Source: Streptantibioticus silvisoli
Lineage (GTDB): Bacteria > Actinomycetota > Actinomycetes > Streptomycetales > Streptomycetaceae
Direction: 5' to 3'
Assembly: GCF_027947535.2 (NCBI RefSeq)
Contig: NZ_JAAGKO020000038.1
Coordinates: 1 to 64,000 of the forward strand
DNA: 64,000 nt
Numbering within the stretch: the first letter of the stretch is position 1; every line of letters begins with the position of its first letter. Positions 25,706-34,290 of this stretch are shown here, one piece after another. The notes under the pieces were generated by a model, which made no database searches, was not told the DNA's origin, and saw only the letters and a list, made by a program, of their open reading frames with translations. The position numbers and the translations under genes are program-made.

Positions 25706-27373
25706 TCAGCCCAGGCGCCACTGCTGGTTGGCGCCGCCGTTGCAGGTCCACAACTCCAGCGCGGTGCCGTTGACGTTGCCGGACGCCTGGTCGCCGCCGG
25801 TGACGTCGAGGCACAGGCCGGACTGGACACCGGTGACGGTGCCGTCGGGGTTCAGCTTCCACTGCTGGTTCGCGCCGCCGTTGCACGACCACAACTGGAC
25901 CGCGGTACCGGCGCTCGTGCCGTTGCCGTCCGCGTCCAGGCACTGGGTGCCGTTGTACAGCCGCAGTTCACCGGCCGCGGTGGGGGTGACGGCCTGGTTG
26001 GCGCCGCCTCCGCAGTCCCAGATCTCCATCTTGGTGCCGGCCGCGGTCTGGTTGTCGTACGCGTCCACGCACCGGTTGGAGGAGGCGCCGATCAGCGGGT
26101 GCGTGGTGCCGGTGGTGGTGGCCGAGCCGGCGGAGATCCGGTACATGACGGTGCCGTGGGCCGGGACGGTGGCGGAGACGGCACCGGAGGTGGTGGCCTT
26201 GGTGTGCGACCACAGGTTGTCGAGGGTGTAGGAGGCGGCCGCGGGCAGGCCGGCCGCGCTCGCGGTGGTGGAGATGGTGGCCGCCGAGGAGTTCTCGTTG
26301 AACAGCGTGACCGCGACGTCACCGTTGGACAGCGGCTTGGTGAGCACGTCGAGGCCGCCGGAGGAGGAGATCTCGGTGCCCTGCTTGCCCAGGGAGTCCT
26401 GGTCGACGGCGATGACGTCCTTGTCGCCGTAGAGCGAGAGGGTGGCCGCACTGGCCGAGCGCAGGTCGGTGCCGGAGATCAGCGGCGCGGCCATCTCGGC
26501 CCACAGGCTGAACTCCGAGCGGTCCTCGGTGAACGACATGCCGTTGCCGACCTCCAGCATGTCCGGGTCGTTCCACGCGCCGGGGCCGGCGTACTGGGCG
26601 AGGCCCACGTTGGTGTGGAAGTTGGACAGCATCGAGGAGAAGGAGGCGTTGATGTCGCCGGTGGTGCGCCACAGGTTGCCGGTGGCGGCGCCCCAGGTCC
26701 ACACGCTGTCGTCGCCCCACTCGCACATGCTGAAGACGATGGGCCGGCCGGTGGCGGCGAGCGCGTCGCGCATGGCGTCGTAGCGCTGCTGGTAGGGCAC
26801 GCCCTGGTTGTTGCAATTGTCGTACTTGAGGTAGTCCACGCCCCAGGCGGCGAAGCTGTCGGCGTCCTGCTGCTCGTGGTTGAGGCTGCCGGGGTAGCCG
26901 GCGCAGGTGGCGGTGCCGGCGCTTTCGTAGATGCCGAGCTTGAGGCCCTTGCTGTGCACGTACGCCGCGACACCGCTGATGCCGTCCGGGAACTTGGCGG
27001 GGTCGGGCACCAGGTTGCCGTTGGCGTCGCGACTGGCGGACATCCAGCAGTCGTCGATGTTGACGTAGGTGTAGCCGTCGTCCTTCAGGCCGGAGGAGAC
27101 CAGGTAGTCGGCCGTCTGCTCGACCAACTGCTCGGTGACGTTGCAGCCGAAGGCGTTCCAGTCGTTCCAGCCCATCGGCGGGGTGCGGGCCAGGCCGTTG
27201 TCGAGGGCCCGGGCCTGCGGCGCGCCGGCGAACAGCAGCAGCACGGGGGCGAGGACCAGCAGCAGCGAGAGCGTCACGGTGGCGCTCAGCGGCCGCACGG
27301 TGGCGCCGAGGGCCGATGCGGCGACCGGCGCCGCCGCCACCGGTCGCCGCCGGGAGCGGTTGGGGGGTGTCAT
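25706..27373 (-). CDS. secreted GH27 alpha-galactosidase with C-terminal ricin-B (CBM13) domain
   Basis: 555 aa. Start 27373 (MTPPNRSRR) has AGGAGAG upstream. A long Tat-like or Sec signal (twin Arg at 6-9, hydrophobic core about 31-52, ends ARA-LDNG) is followed by the GH27 barrel: ARTPPMGWNDWNAFGC opening, nucleophile Asp in YLKYDNCNNQG and acid/base Asp in the SEFSLWAEMAAPLI/GAWNDPDMLEVGNG region. A beta-sandwich (about 330-420) and a ricin-type lectin (about 425-555, three QxW repeats such as GGANQQWKL) complete it. It removes terminal alpha-galactose from plant galactomannan or oligosaccharides. Divergent from a GH76 gene. Confidence 0.93.
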   Translation of the reverse strand: MTPPNRSRRRPVAAAPVAASALGATVRPLSATVTLSLLLVLAPVLLLFAGAPQARALDNGLARTPPMGWNDWNAFGCNVTEQLVEQTADYLVSSGLKDDGYTYVNIDDCWMSASRDANGNLVPDPAKFPDGISGVAAYVHSKGLKLGIYESAGTATCAGYPGSLNHEQQDADSFAAWGVDYLKYDNCNNQGVPYQQRYDAMRDALAATGRPIVFSMCEWGDDSVWTWGAATGNLWRTTGDINASFSSMLSNFHTNVGLAQYAGPGAWNDPDMLEVGNGMSFTEDRSEFSLWAEMAAPLISGTDLRSASAATLSLYGDKDVIAVDQDSLGKQGTEISSSGGLDVLTKPLSNGDVAVTLFNENSSAATISTTASAAGLPAAASYTLDNLWSHTKATTSGAVSATVPAHGTVMYRISAGSATTTGTTHPLIGASSNRCVDAYDNQTAAGTKMEIWDCGGGANQAVTPTAAGELRLYNGTQCLDADGNGTSAGTAVQLWSCNGGANQQWKLNPDGTVTGVQSGLCLDVTGGDQASGNVNGTALELWTCNGGANQQWRLG

Positions 27374-27740
27374 GAGTCTCTCCTGGTGGGCCGCGTCGGT
27401 GGGGTCCCGGACTCCGGCGACGTGCCGCGCGCCGGACTGACTGTCATGCACACGTAACTCTTGGCGACGTTCCCACCGCGCCACCGCCCCGTCAACCCCG
27501 GCGACACCAACCCCCGCACCCCGCGCGGGCGTTCAAGCCACCTGACGGCGCCTGTGCCCCGTCCGCGCGGCGACGGCCGCAGCGACCCCGGCACGCCGGC
27601 CGTCCGCGAGGCCCCCGACCGCCCGCCGGCGAGGCCACGATCACCGCGCCCCGGCCCGGTCCGGCGAGCCCCGCCACAGCTCACCGCGGGCGCCGCCGCG
27701 GCCGCCGTCCGACTCCCCGAATCCGGTCGTGCGCCGGGTG

Positions 27741-27786
27741 TTGACGCACCGTGACAACGGTGTCTCAATGGGGAGTTGCAACGTTG
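27741..27786 (+). promoter_or_regulatory. GH76 promoter region with shared operator GTTGCAACGTTG
   Basis: TTGACG at 27741 may be a -35 box. The palindrome CACCGT-GACA-ACGGTG (27747-27762) sits just after it. GTTGCAACGTTG at 27775-27786, 106 bp before the GH76 start, is identical to a 12-mer upstream of the GH127 gene (33183-33194) and has the look of a LacI-family CRE operator. The rest of the 518-bp gap to the divergent GH27 gene shows no coding sequence. Confidence 0.55.
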
Positions 27787-27891
27787 GAAAACCGCAGGCG
27801 GCAGTTCGCGTCCTCACGCGTCCCCGCTTCGGTGACGTTCCGCGTTGTGTACCGGCTCACCCGTTGACGCAGTCGAGCCCGAGGGGTGCCC

Positions 27892-29739
27892 GTGAGACGA
27901 ACGTGGTGGTGGATGGTGCTGCTGGTGGCCGCCATGATGGCGGCCGGGCAGCCGGTGGCGTCGGCGGCGGTGCGGCCGGCGGACAGCACGACGGTGTGCG
28001 CACTGTACTGCGACACGCGCGACCCGTCGCTGGCCCAGCAGGAGACGTTCCCGGTGCCGAACGTGACGGAGAACGGCCGGGTGATCGAGCTGCACGTCTC
28101 CGACGCCGACGGGATGGCCTGGGCCAGCATCGACGACGGCCAGCCGAACGACTCCGTGTGGATCGACCGGTCCTGGGACGGTGGCAGCACCTGGGACGGG
28201 CTGCTGGGGCAGGCGAGCATCCCGTCGACGTGGACCGGCACCAGGACGCTGATGTACAACCTGTACGACCCCGTCGACCACCGCCGCTCGGTGCTGCGGG
28301 CCTGCGGTGACGCGGCCGGCACCGTGTGCACGCAGTGGACGTACGCCAAGGTGTGCGCCACCTACTGCGACGGCGTCGCGGACTCCACCGGCACCGGCGA
28401 CACCCAGCCGGTGCCGGCCGCCACGCTCAGCGGACGGACGATCTCGCTGCACACCGACTCCGGCGGCATGGCGTGGGCCACGATCGCCGGCGGCGCCGCC
28501 GGCGACGAGGTGTGGATGGACCGCTCGTGGGACGAGGGCACCGACTGGCCGGACGGTTCGTCCGAGGGCCGGGTCTCGGTACCGTCCGGCGCGACCGGCA
28601 CCGCCACGGTGAAGATCAACACCGACGACACGCTCGGACGGCTCTACGGCGGCGCGGTGCGCGCCTGCGGCCGGGCGGTCACCGGGGAGAACGGCAGCTG
28701 CACCGCGTGGGCACGGCCCGCCACCTCCCACGACGCGGCGGCCGTCGACGCGCTGATGTACGACTACGACCCCAACACCGCCTACTGGGACTCCAGTTGG
28801 TGGAACTCGGCGGTCGCGCTCTCCACCGTGATCGACTACATGCGGCAGACCGGCGACACCAAGTACGAATGGATCGTCGACCACACCTTCGAGGTGAACA
28901 AGGTGGCGTTCCCGGCCGGCGCCCGCAGCAGCGACCCGATCCAGGGCGACTTCATCAGCCAGGCCACCGACGACACCGAGTGGTGGGCGCTGGCCTGGAT
29001 CGACGCCTACGACCTGACGCACGATCAGAAATACCTCAACGAGGCCGTCACCATCGCCAACCACGTCAACGGGCTGTGGGACAGCAGCACATGCGGCGGC
29101 GGCGTGTGGTGGAACGCGAGCAAGACGTACAAGAACGCGGTGACCAACGCCCTGTACATCCGGATGACCGCGGAACTGCACAACCGGATCTCCGGCGACA
29201 CCGCGTGGCTCGGCCGGGCCACGACGGCCTGGAGCTGGTTCCAGTCCAGCGGCCTGATCAACTCCTCCGGTCTGGTCAACGACGGCCTGACCTCCGGCTG
29301 CGCCAACAACGGCCAGACGGTGTGGAGTTACAACCAGGGCCTGGCGATCGGGGCCGGGGTGGAGATCTACCGGGCCACCGGTGACGCCGGCGCGCTGAGC
29401 GAGGCGCGCACGCTGGCCTCCGCCGCCCTGTCGTCCTCCGCGCTGGTCACCGGGGGCCTGCTCACCGAGTCGTGCGACACCCTGACGACCGACTGCGACG
29501 ACAACGCCAAGCAGTTCAAGGGCGTGTTCATGCGCTACCTGCAAGACCTCGACAGCGTCACGGGCAACGCCTACTCCGCGTTCGCCACCACCCAGGCGAA
29601 CTCCATCTGGAACGCGGACCGCGACTCGCTCAACCGGCTCGGGGTGCGCTGGTCCGGGCAGGGCAGCAGCGCCCACCCGAACACCGCCGACTGGCGTACC
29701 CAGGCCAGCGCGCTCAGCGCCCTGCTGGCCGCCGGGTAG
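27892..29739 (+). CDS. secreted GH76 endo-alpha-1,6-mannanase with two N-terminal beta domains
   Basis: 615 aa from GTG 27892, which has GAGGGG seven bases upstream; a GTG two codons earlier is in frame but too close to that site. Signal peptide about 1-25. Two homologous beta-sandwich repeats (about 35-145 and 150-265, each with VC.xYCD...GMAW...W.DRSWD) precede an alpha/alpha-barrel whose paired catalytic aspartates are in ISQATDDTEWWALAW, the GH76 signature. GGGVWWNASKTYKNAVTNALYI and SYNQGLAIG are further family motifs. It probably cleaves alpha-1,6-mannan backbones from fungal walls or mycobacterial-type lipomannan. Confidence 0.93.
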   Translation: MRRTWWWMVLLVAAMMAAGQPVASAAVRPADSTTVCALYCDTRDPSLAQQETFPVPNVTENGRVIELHVSDADGMAWASIDDGQPNDSVWIDRSWDGGSTWDGLLGQASIPSTWTGTRTLMYNLYDPVDHRRSVLRACGDAAGTVCTQWTYAKVCATYCDGVADSTGTGDTQPVPAATLSGRTISLHTDSGGMAWATIAGGAAGDEVWMDRSWDEGTDWPDGSSEGRVSVPSGATGTATVKINTDDTLGRLYGGAVRACGRAVTGENGSCTAWARPATSHDAAAVDALMYDYDPNTAYWDSSWWNSAVALSTVIDYMRQTGDTKYEWIVDHTFEVNKVAFPAGARSSDPIQGDFISQATDDTEWWALAWIDAYDLTHDQKYLNEAVTIANHVNGLWDSSTCGGGVWWNASKTYKNAVTNALYIRMTAELHNRISGDTAWLGRATTAWSWFQSSGLINSSGLVNDGLTSGCANNGQTVWSYNQGLAIGAGVEIYRATGDAGALSEARTLASAALSSSALVTGGLLTESCDTLTTDCDDNAKQFKGVFMRYLQDLDSVTGNAYSAFATTQANSIWNADRDSLNRLGVRWSGQGSSAHPNTADWRTQASALSALLAAG

Positions 29740-29751
29740 CCGGCGGCGGGA

Positions 29752-29790
29752 CCGGTACGGCGGCGGGCCGCGGGCCTTCCGCCGTACCGG
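29752..29790. terminator. hairpin after GH76 gene
   Basis: CCGGTACGGCGG (29752-29763) and CCGCCGTACCGG (29779-29790) are perfect 12-bp arms around a 15-base loop, 12 bp downstream of the stop. Confidence 0.75.
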
Positions 29791-29880
29791 CGCGCGCGGG
29801 ACGATGTGGCACCGGCAGCGGTCAACGCCCCTGCCGCGCACTCCCGTCGGCACCACCCGCCCGCCCAGGAGGAGTCACCC

Positions 29881-30564
29881 ATGTCCCGTTCACGCCGCAT
29901 CACCGCGGCCGCCGTCCTCGGCTGCTCGCTGCTCGCCGCCGCCGCCGTGGCGCCCGCCGACGCCGCCGCTCGCGGGCCGGCCCCCGCCGGGGGCAGCTCC
30001 GGCTACGTCGCGCAGGGCGGCCGGTACACCTCGGTCGCCGCGAGCTGGACCCAGCCGGCGTTCAGCTGCGCGGGCGGCGGCACCGGCGCGTCGTACTGGG
30101 TGGGGCTGGACGGCATGACGGACGCCACGGCTGAGCAGGCCGGCACCTCCACCGAGTGCTCCGGCGGGGTGGCATCCATGTCGGCGTGGTACGAGCTGTA
30201 CCCGGCGGCGCCGGTGTACTTCGCGAACCCGGTGTCGGCCGGCGACCGGCTCAGCGCGTCGGTGTCCACCGGCGGCACCGGCACCTTCACGCTGAAGGTC
30301 ACCGACGTCACGAAGGGCTGGTCGCAGTCGGCGAACCGATCGCTGCCCGGCGCGCAGCTGTCCAGCGCCGAGGTGATGACCGACGTGCCGGCCTCCGGGA
30401 CCGGCGGCGGCACCGCGCCGGGCGGCTCGGTGCTGGTGTCCTTCACCGGTGCGACGGTCGACGGCCAGCCGCTGGGCGCCTCGTCGCCGACGGCCGTCGA
30501 GGCGCCCGGCACCGTGGTCTCGCCGCTGACCGGCGGCGAGGCGTTCACCGTCAGCCGCGGCTGA
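29881..30564 (+). CDS. secreted G1-family glutamic peptidase (eqolisin)
   Basis: 227 aa. AGGAGGAGTCACCC precedes the ATG. Signal peptide about 1-28. The mature part has the eqolisin beta-sandwich features: VAASWTQPAFSC, SYWVGLDGM, a Gln in TAEQAGTSTEC and the catalytic-type Glu in SAWYELYPAAPVYF. It is about the normal length of bacterial G1 peptidases, which lack the long propeptide of fungal forms. Such enzymes are acid-active, suggesting work in acidified soil niches alongside the flanking polysaccharide hydrolases. Confidence 0.85.
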   Translation: MSRSRRITAAAVLGCSLLAAAAVAPADAAARGPAPAGGSSGYVAQGGRYTSVAASWTQPAFSCAGGGTGASYWVGLDGMTDATAEQAGTSTECSGGVASMSAWYELYPAAPVYFANPVSAGDRLSASVSTGGTGTFTLKVTDVTKGWSQSANRSLPGAQLSSAEVMTDVPASGTGGGTAPGGSVLVSFTGATVDGQPLGASSPTAVEAPGTVVSPLTGGEAFTVSRG

Positions 30565-30590
30565 CGCCCCGGCCGGCCCGCGACACGGCG

Positions 30591-30626
30591 GTGCCCGGTC
30601 CCCGCCTGCTTACGGGGACCGGGCAC
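30591..30626. terminator. bidirectional terminator between G1 peptidase and GH127
   Basis: GTGCCCGGTCCCCG and CGGGGACCGGGCAC are perfect 14-bp arms around an 8-base loop (CCTGCTTA), between two convergent stops. Confidence 0.85.
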
Positions 30627-30634
30627 CGGTGCGG

Positions 30635-33067
30635 TCAGAGCAGCTGCCACAGGTGGTCGGCAGTGCCGCTGTCGTCGAACTGCACGACCTGCGCGCTGTT
30701 CGCCGTCGACATCTGGTCGACGCCCAGCACCTTGCCGCTGTTGACGTTGCGGATGCGGACGCTGCCGTCGCCGTTGTCGACCATGGTCCACAGGTGGTCG
30801 GCGGTGCCGCTGTCGTCGAACTGCACGACGCGGGCACTGTCGGCGGTGGACATCTGGTCGACGCCGAGGACCTTGCCGCTGTTGCTGTTGCGGACCCGGA
30901 AGTGCCCGGCGCCGTCGTCCACCAGCTGCCACAGGTGGTCGGCGGTGCCGTTGTCGTCGAACTGCACCACGTTGGCGCTGTCGGCCGTCGACATCTGGTC
31001 GACGCCGAGGACCTTGCCGCTGTTGACGTTGCGGATCCGGAACCAGGCGGTGGTCCACTGCGTGCCGCCGGAGGTCACCGTCGGGAACGCGGTGATCCGC
31101 AGCCGGGCGGCGCCCATCGGGATCAGGGTGACCTTCTGGTCGGCGCCGGTGGCCTGGGCGGGCGAGGTCTGCAAGGTGGTCACCACGCGTTCGCCGTCGG
31201 CGACCCAGGCGGTGATCTCACGGGCGGGGGCGCTGATGGAGACCGGCGCGGTGTCGGGGGTGAACGGGTTGGCCGGCAGCGTGCCGGAGGCCGCGGTGAA
31301 CGCCAGCGCGCCGGCCGGGTTGGACGCGGGCAGCGACAGGCCGTAGTTCCACGCGGTGGTGGCGTGCACCTCGGTCTGCGGGAACTCCGAGGTCCCGCCG
31401 GTGACCACGTGGTTCTCCCCGATCTTCAACGAGTAGGTGAGCGGCCCGTGATCGACGCTCACCGCGTTGTGCTGGGTGCTCCAGGTTCGGATCGACGTCT
31501 GCTGCGGCAGCTTCAGCGTCACCGTGTCGCCGTTGTTCCAGGTGCGGTTGACCACGGTGAACGCCGGGCCCGCGGTGGCGGCGACGCCGGTGCCGTTGAC
31601 CTGCAGGACCGGCGCGGAGCACCAGCCGGGGATGCGCAGCCGCAGCGGGAAGGCCAGGGCGCGCGGGGTGGAGATGCTCAGCGTGATGGTGTCGGCGAAC
31701 GGGTAGTTGGTGGTCTCGGTGATGGTGACGGCGGTGCCGTCGGCGACCTTGGCGGTGACCTTGCAGGGCGCGTACATCGCGGCGGCCAGACCGTTGTCGG
31801 GGGTGGCGAGCCACAGCTCCTCGGTGAAGTACGGCCAGCCCATGCCGTAGTTGTGCGGGCAGCAGCGGTACTGGTCGACGCCGGCCATGTACGCCTGCAT
31901 GGCGAAGGTGTTGTCGAACTGCCCCTGCGTCTTGGCCACGTTGTTGAGGTCGACGCTGTTGGCGCTGGTGATGTAGTGGCAGCCCTGGCCCTGCGGATCG
32001 AGCGCGGCCGGCAGGGAGTTGAAGGCCAGCTCCTCGCACCGGTCGGCCCACAGCGGGTCGCCGGTCACCCGGGTGAGCAGTTCGTGGCTGGCCATGTACT
32101 CCACGATGCCGCAGGTCTCGAAGCCCTGCCGGGGGTCGGTGTACCCGGCGCGGTAGTTCTCGTCGCCGGCGAACCCGCCGCCGGGGAACTGCCCGTAAGT
32201 GCCCATCACCGTGGTGTAGTTGTGGTAGGTCGCCTGGGTGAGCGAGCTGTCGCCGGACCGGACCGCGTACAGCGCCGGCTCCCGGAAGCCCTGGGCGATG
32301 TTGACGTTGTGCGGGGTGGGGATGCCGCCGGCCCAGTTGGCGCCGTTGGCGTGCATGCGGTCGGCGAGGGTGAGCAGGTAGCTGTCGCCGGTGCGGTTGA
32401 ACAGCCAGTAGACGCTGTCGAGCGCGTCGGCGAGCCGGTAGGAGACCCAGCTGGAGGCGAAGACCGAGCCGGCCTGGGCGTTCATGTACTGGAAGAACTT
32501 GGTCAGCGCGGGCACGATCCGGCTGTCGCCGCTGTACTCCTGGAAGGTGCGCAGCGCCTGGATCAGCGGCAGGTACGGCCAGAAGTCGGGGCCGGAGTTG
32601 AGCGAGGTGCGCAGGCTGGTGGGGCCGAAGAAGCCGTCGGACTGGGCGGTGCCCAGGATGCCGGTGACCCAGCGCTCGGTCGAACTGAGCGCGGTGGCGT
32701 CGCCGGTGACGTAGGCCAGGTCGCCGTAGCCGCGCAGCCAGTACGGCACCTCCTCCCAGCCGACGTTGGCCGGGGTGACCCAGCCGGTGGTGCCGTAGTC
32801 GAGGAAGTGCGAGGTGTCCTGGTAGCGGCCGCACAGCCCGTTCAGCTGGAGCTGGAGCTGTCCGGACAGCCAGCCCTGCGCGGTGACGGCGCCGGGCGGC
32901 AGCCGCAGGAAGGCGGCCGGGGCCAGCGGTGCGGCGTTCTGGAGGTAGAGGCCGCCGGTGGCCGCGCGGGTGGCGGCCGCGGCCGGGGTGGCGGACCGGG
33001 CGGCGGCCGCGACGGCGGCGGCGCTCAGGACGGAGGAGGTGACGAACCTGCGGCGGGACAGCGTCAC
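30635..33067 (-). CDS. secreted GH127 beta-L-arabinofuranosidase-like protein with three ricin-type lectin repeats
   Basis: 810 aa from GTG 33067 (GGGAGC six bases upstream). A twin-arginine signal (TLSRRRFVTSSVLSAAAVAA) indicates Tat export. The alpha/alpha barrel (about 75-500) has the DUF1680/GH127 motifs GFETCGIVEYM and QYRCCPHNYGMGWPYF; the paired Cys and Glu are the zinc/cysteine-nucleophile site of this family. Beta domains follow (about 500-680). The C-terminus carries three near-identical 47-residue ricin-like repeats (IRNVNSGKVLGVDQMSTA...DHLWQL). It likely removes beta-L-arabinofuranose from plant glycoproteins or arabinan. Confidence 0.92.
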   Translation of the reverse strand: MTLSRRRFVTSSVLSAAAVAAAARSATPAAAATRAATGGLYLQNAAPLAPAAFLRLPPGAVTAQGWLSGQLQLQLNGLCGRYQDTSHFLDYGTTGWVTPANVGWEEVPYWLRGYGDLAYVTGDATALSSTERWVTGILGTAQSDGFFGPTSLRTSLNSGPDFWPYLPLIQALRTFQEYSGDSRIVPALTKFFQYMNAQAGSVFASSWVSYRLADALDSVYWLFNRTGDSYLLTLADRMHANGANWAGGIPTPHNVNIAQGFREPALYAVRSGDSSLTQATYHNYTTVMGTYGQFPGGGFAGDENYRAGYTDPRQGFETCGIVEYMASHELLTRVTGDPLWADRCEELAFNSLPAALDPQGQGCHYITSANSVDLNNVAKTQGQFDNTFAMQAYMAGVDQYRCCPHNYGMGWPYFTEELWLATPDNGLAAAMYAPCKVTAKVADGTAVTITETTNYPFADTITLSISTPRALAFPLRLRIPGWCSAPVLQVNGTGVAATAGPAFTVVNRTWNNGDTVTLKLPQQTSIRTWSTQHNAVSVDHGPLTYSLKIGENHVVTGGTSEFPQTEVHATTAWNYGLSLPASNPAGALAFTAASGTLPANPFTPDTAPVSISAPAREITAWVADGERVVTTLQTSPAQATGADQKVTLIPMGAARLRITAFPTVTSGGTQWTTAWFRIRNVNSGKVLGVDQMSTADSANVVQFDDNGTADHLWQLVDDGAGHFRVRNSNSGKVLGVDQMSTADSARVVQFDDSGTADHLWTMVDNGDGSVRIRNVNSGKVLGVDQMSTANSAQVVQFDDSGTADHLWQLL
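30647..31040. repeat. three tandem ~141-bp lectin-coding repeats
   Basis: CCACAGGTGGTCGGC recurs at 30647, 30788 and 30929 with very similar 140-bp bodies (TGGTCGACGCC..CACCTTGCCGCTGTT). The copies encode the three carbohydrate-binding repeats of the GH127 protein. Low divergence suggests recent duplication or gene conversion. Confidence 0.85.
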
Positions 33068-33182
33068 GGTGAAGCTCCCATGCGGCGAGGCGGGGTGGGG
33101 TGGGGGCACGGCTGCGGCGGTCCGGACCGGCGCGACCGGGGCGTCCGTCCCCGGGACCGGCCCGTCCGGGACCACCGCGTGA

Positions 33183-33194
33183 CAACGTTGCAAC
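33183..33194 (-). promoter_or_regulatory. operator shared with GH76 upstream of GH127
   Basis: On the minus strand this reads GTTGCAACGTTG, the identical 12-mer found before the GH76 gene, here 116 bp upstream of the GH127 start. A partial copy (CGTTGGAAA, near 33255-33263) also matches the bases following the GH76 copy. It is probably a LacI-family operator for a shared polysaccharide regulon. Confidence 0.6.
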
Positions 33195-33426
33195 GCCCCT
33201 ATTGAGGCACCGCCAGCCGCACAGGGTCAAGGCGTTGGGCGGCCCGCTTTACATCGTTGGAAACACCGCCCGGAACGGGCGGCCCGACCGACGGCCCGAC
33301 GGACCCGGCCGGGCCGGCGGTGCCGGCCGGCACGCGGACGGCCGGGACGCGGTCCGGCGGCCCGAGGGCGGGTGCGCGGCGCGGACTTCCCTGGCGGCCG
33401 GGCCCGGCGGCAGCCACCATGAGCCG

Positions 33427-33550
33427 ATGACGACCAAGGAGAACGAGGAACTCGCCCCTTTGGCACGGCTGTTGGCGGAACGGGCCTGCGAGCGGCTGAT
33501 CACCGAGTTCGTCCGCCGGCTCGACCTGGGCGAACCGGGCACCGTCGCGG
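33427..33550 (+). pseudogene. SnoaL/NTF2-like protein stub
   Basis: The frame from ATG 33427 gives MTTKENEELAPLARLLAERACERLITEFVRRLDLGEPGTVA, read here as the first helices of a SnoaL-like fold (ACERLITEFVRRLDLGEP; usually continued by ADLFTEDGVW). After about residue 41 the similarity ends and the frame runs into Gly/Arg-rich sequence. About 90 residues are missing. It appears to be a 3'-truncated relic; 33551-33835 holds nothing recognisable. Confidence 0.5.
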
Positions 33551-33835
33551 TGAGAGGCGGAACGGGCTCGGGGGCAAGGGAGTTGGCGGACCGGCGGGAA
33601 GTCGGGGGACGTCGGCGCGGCGCAGGGCCGGGGTGCCCGGCGCGGCGGTGGGGTGGTGCCGCGCCTGCGACACCGGCGGGGTGGCCCGGGGAGGCGGCGT
33701 TGTCGGCCTCGCTGCGGCCCGGGGGTGATCCGCCTCCATGGCCGGCGGGCCCGACGGCCTGCTCCGGCACGCTCCGCGCGGGCGGCGCCCGGGGTCGGCG
33801 TCCGGTCGTCCGCCGGTCCGCCGGGGGCGCGTGAG

Positions 33836-34273
33836 ATGATCTCCGGCGTGGGTGTGCTGCGTCTGGTCAACGACGAGGATCTGCGACGCGCCGCTGCCGA
33901 CGCGGAACGGGCGCGTGAGGTGCAGGCGGCGGCGATCACGCGTGCGCTGGACGAGCGCGGCGCGGCGTCGCCGGGCGGTGGACGGCTGCTGCCGGAGGCC
34001 ATCGCGGTACGGGCCAGCACCGCGCCGGACCGGCTGACCCGGCGGGTCGAGGAGCTGCGGCTCAAGGCGGCCCGGTCGGCGGAGGCGGAAGCGGCGGACG
34101 CCGATGCGACCGGGGCGGAGCCGGCGGACGCCGCGGCCCGTGACGCGGCGGGGACGCACCGGGAGGGCGCGGAGCCGGCCGCGGGCGACTTCCGCGCCGA
34201 GGACGTCACCCCGGCCGCGGACCCCGACGTGGCGGACACGGCGGGCGGCCCGGACGGCCCCGGCGCGGAGTAA
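33836..34273 (+). CDS. hypothetical charged helical protein
   Basis: 145 aa, not recognised. The first 80 residues are strongly helical and charged (RLVNDEDLRRAAADAERAREVQAAAITRALDERGAAS...LTRRVEELRLKAARSAEAEAADAD), with heptad-like spacing suggesting a coiled coil; the rest is an acidic Ala/Glu/Asp-rich disordered tail. The start could be ATG 33836 or GTG 33848; neither has a strong ribosome site. Convergent with the next gene, 17 bp apart. Confidence 0.5.
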   Translation: MISGVGVLRLVNDEDLRRAAADAERAREVQAAAITRALDERGAASPGGGRLLPEAIAVRASTAPDRLTRRVEELRLKAARSAEAEAADADATGAEPADAAARDAAGTHREGAEPAAGDFRAEDVTPAADPDVADTAGGPDGPGAE

Positions 34274-34290
34274 CGCCCGGACCAGCGGGG

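Noticed and set aside
27741-27762. Intrinsic terminator from CACCGT/ACGGTG palindrome
   Set aside because: Six-bp stem, upstream of a gene start and overlapping a -35-like box; an operator is more likely.
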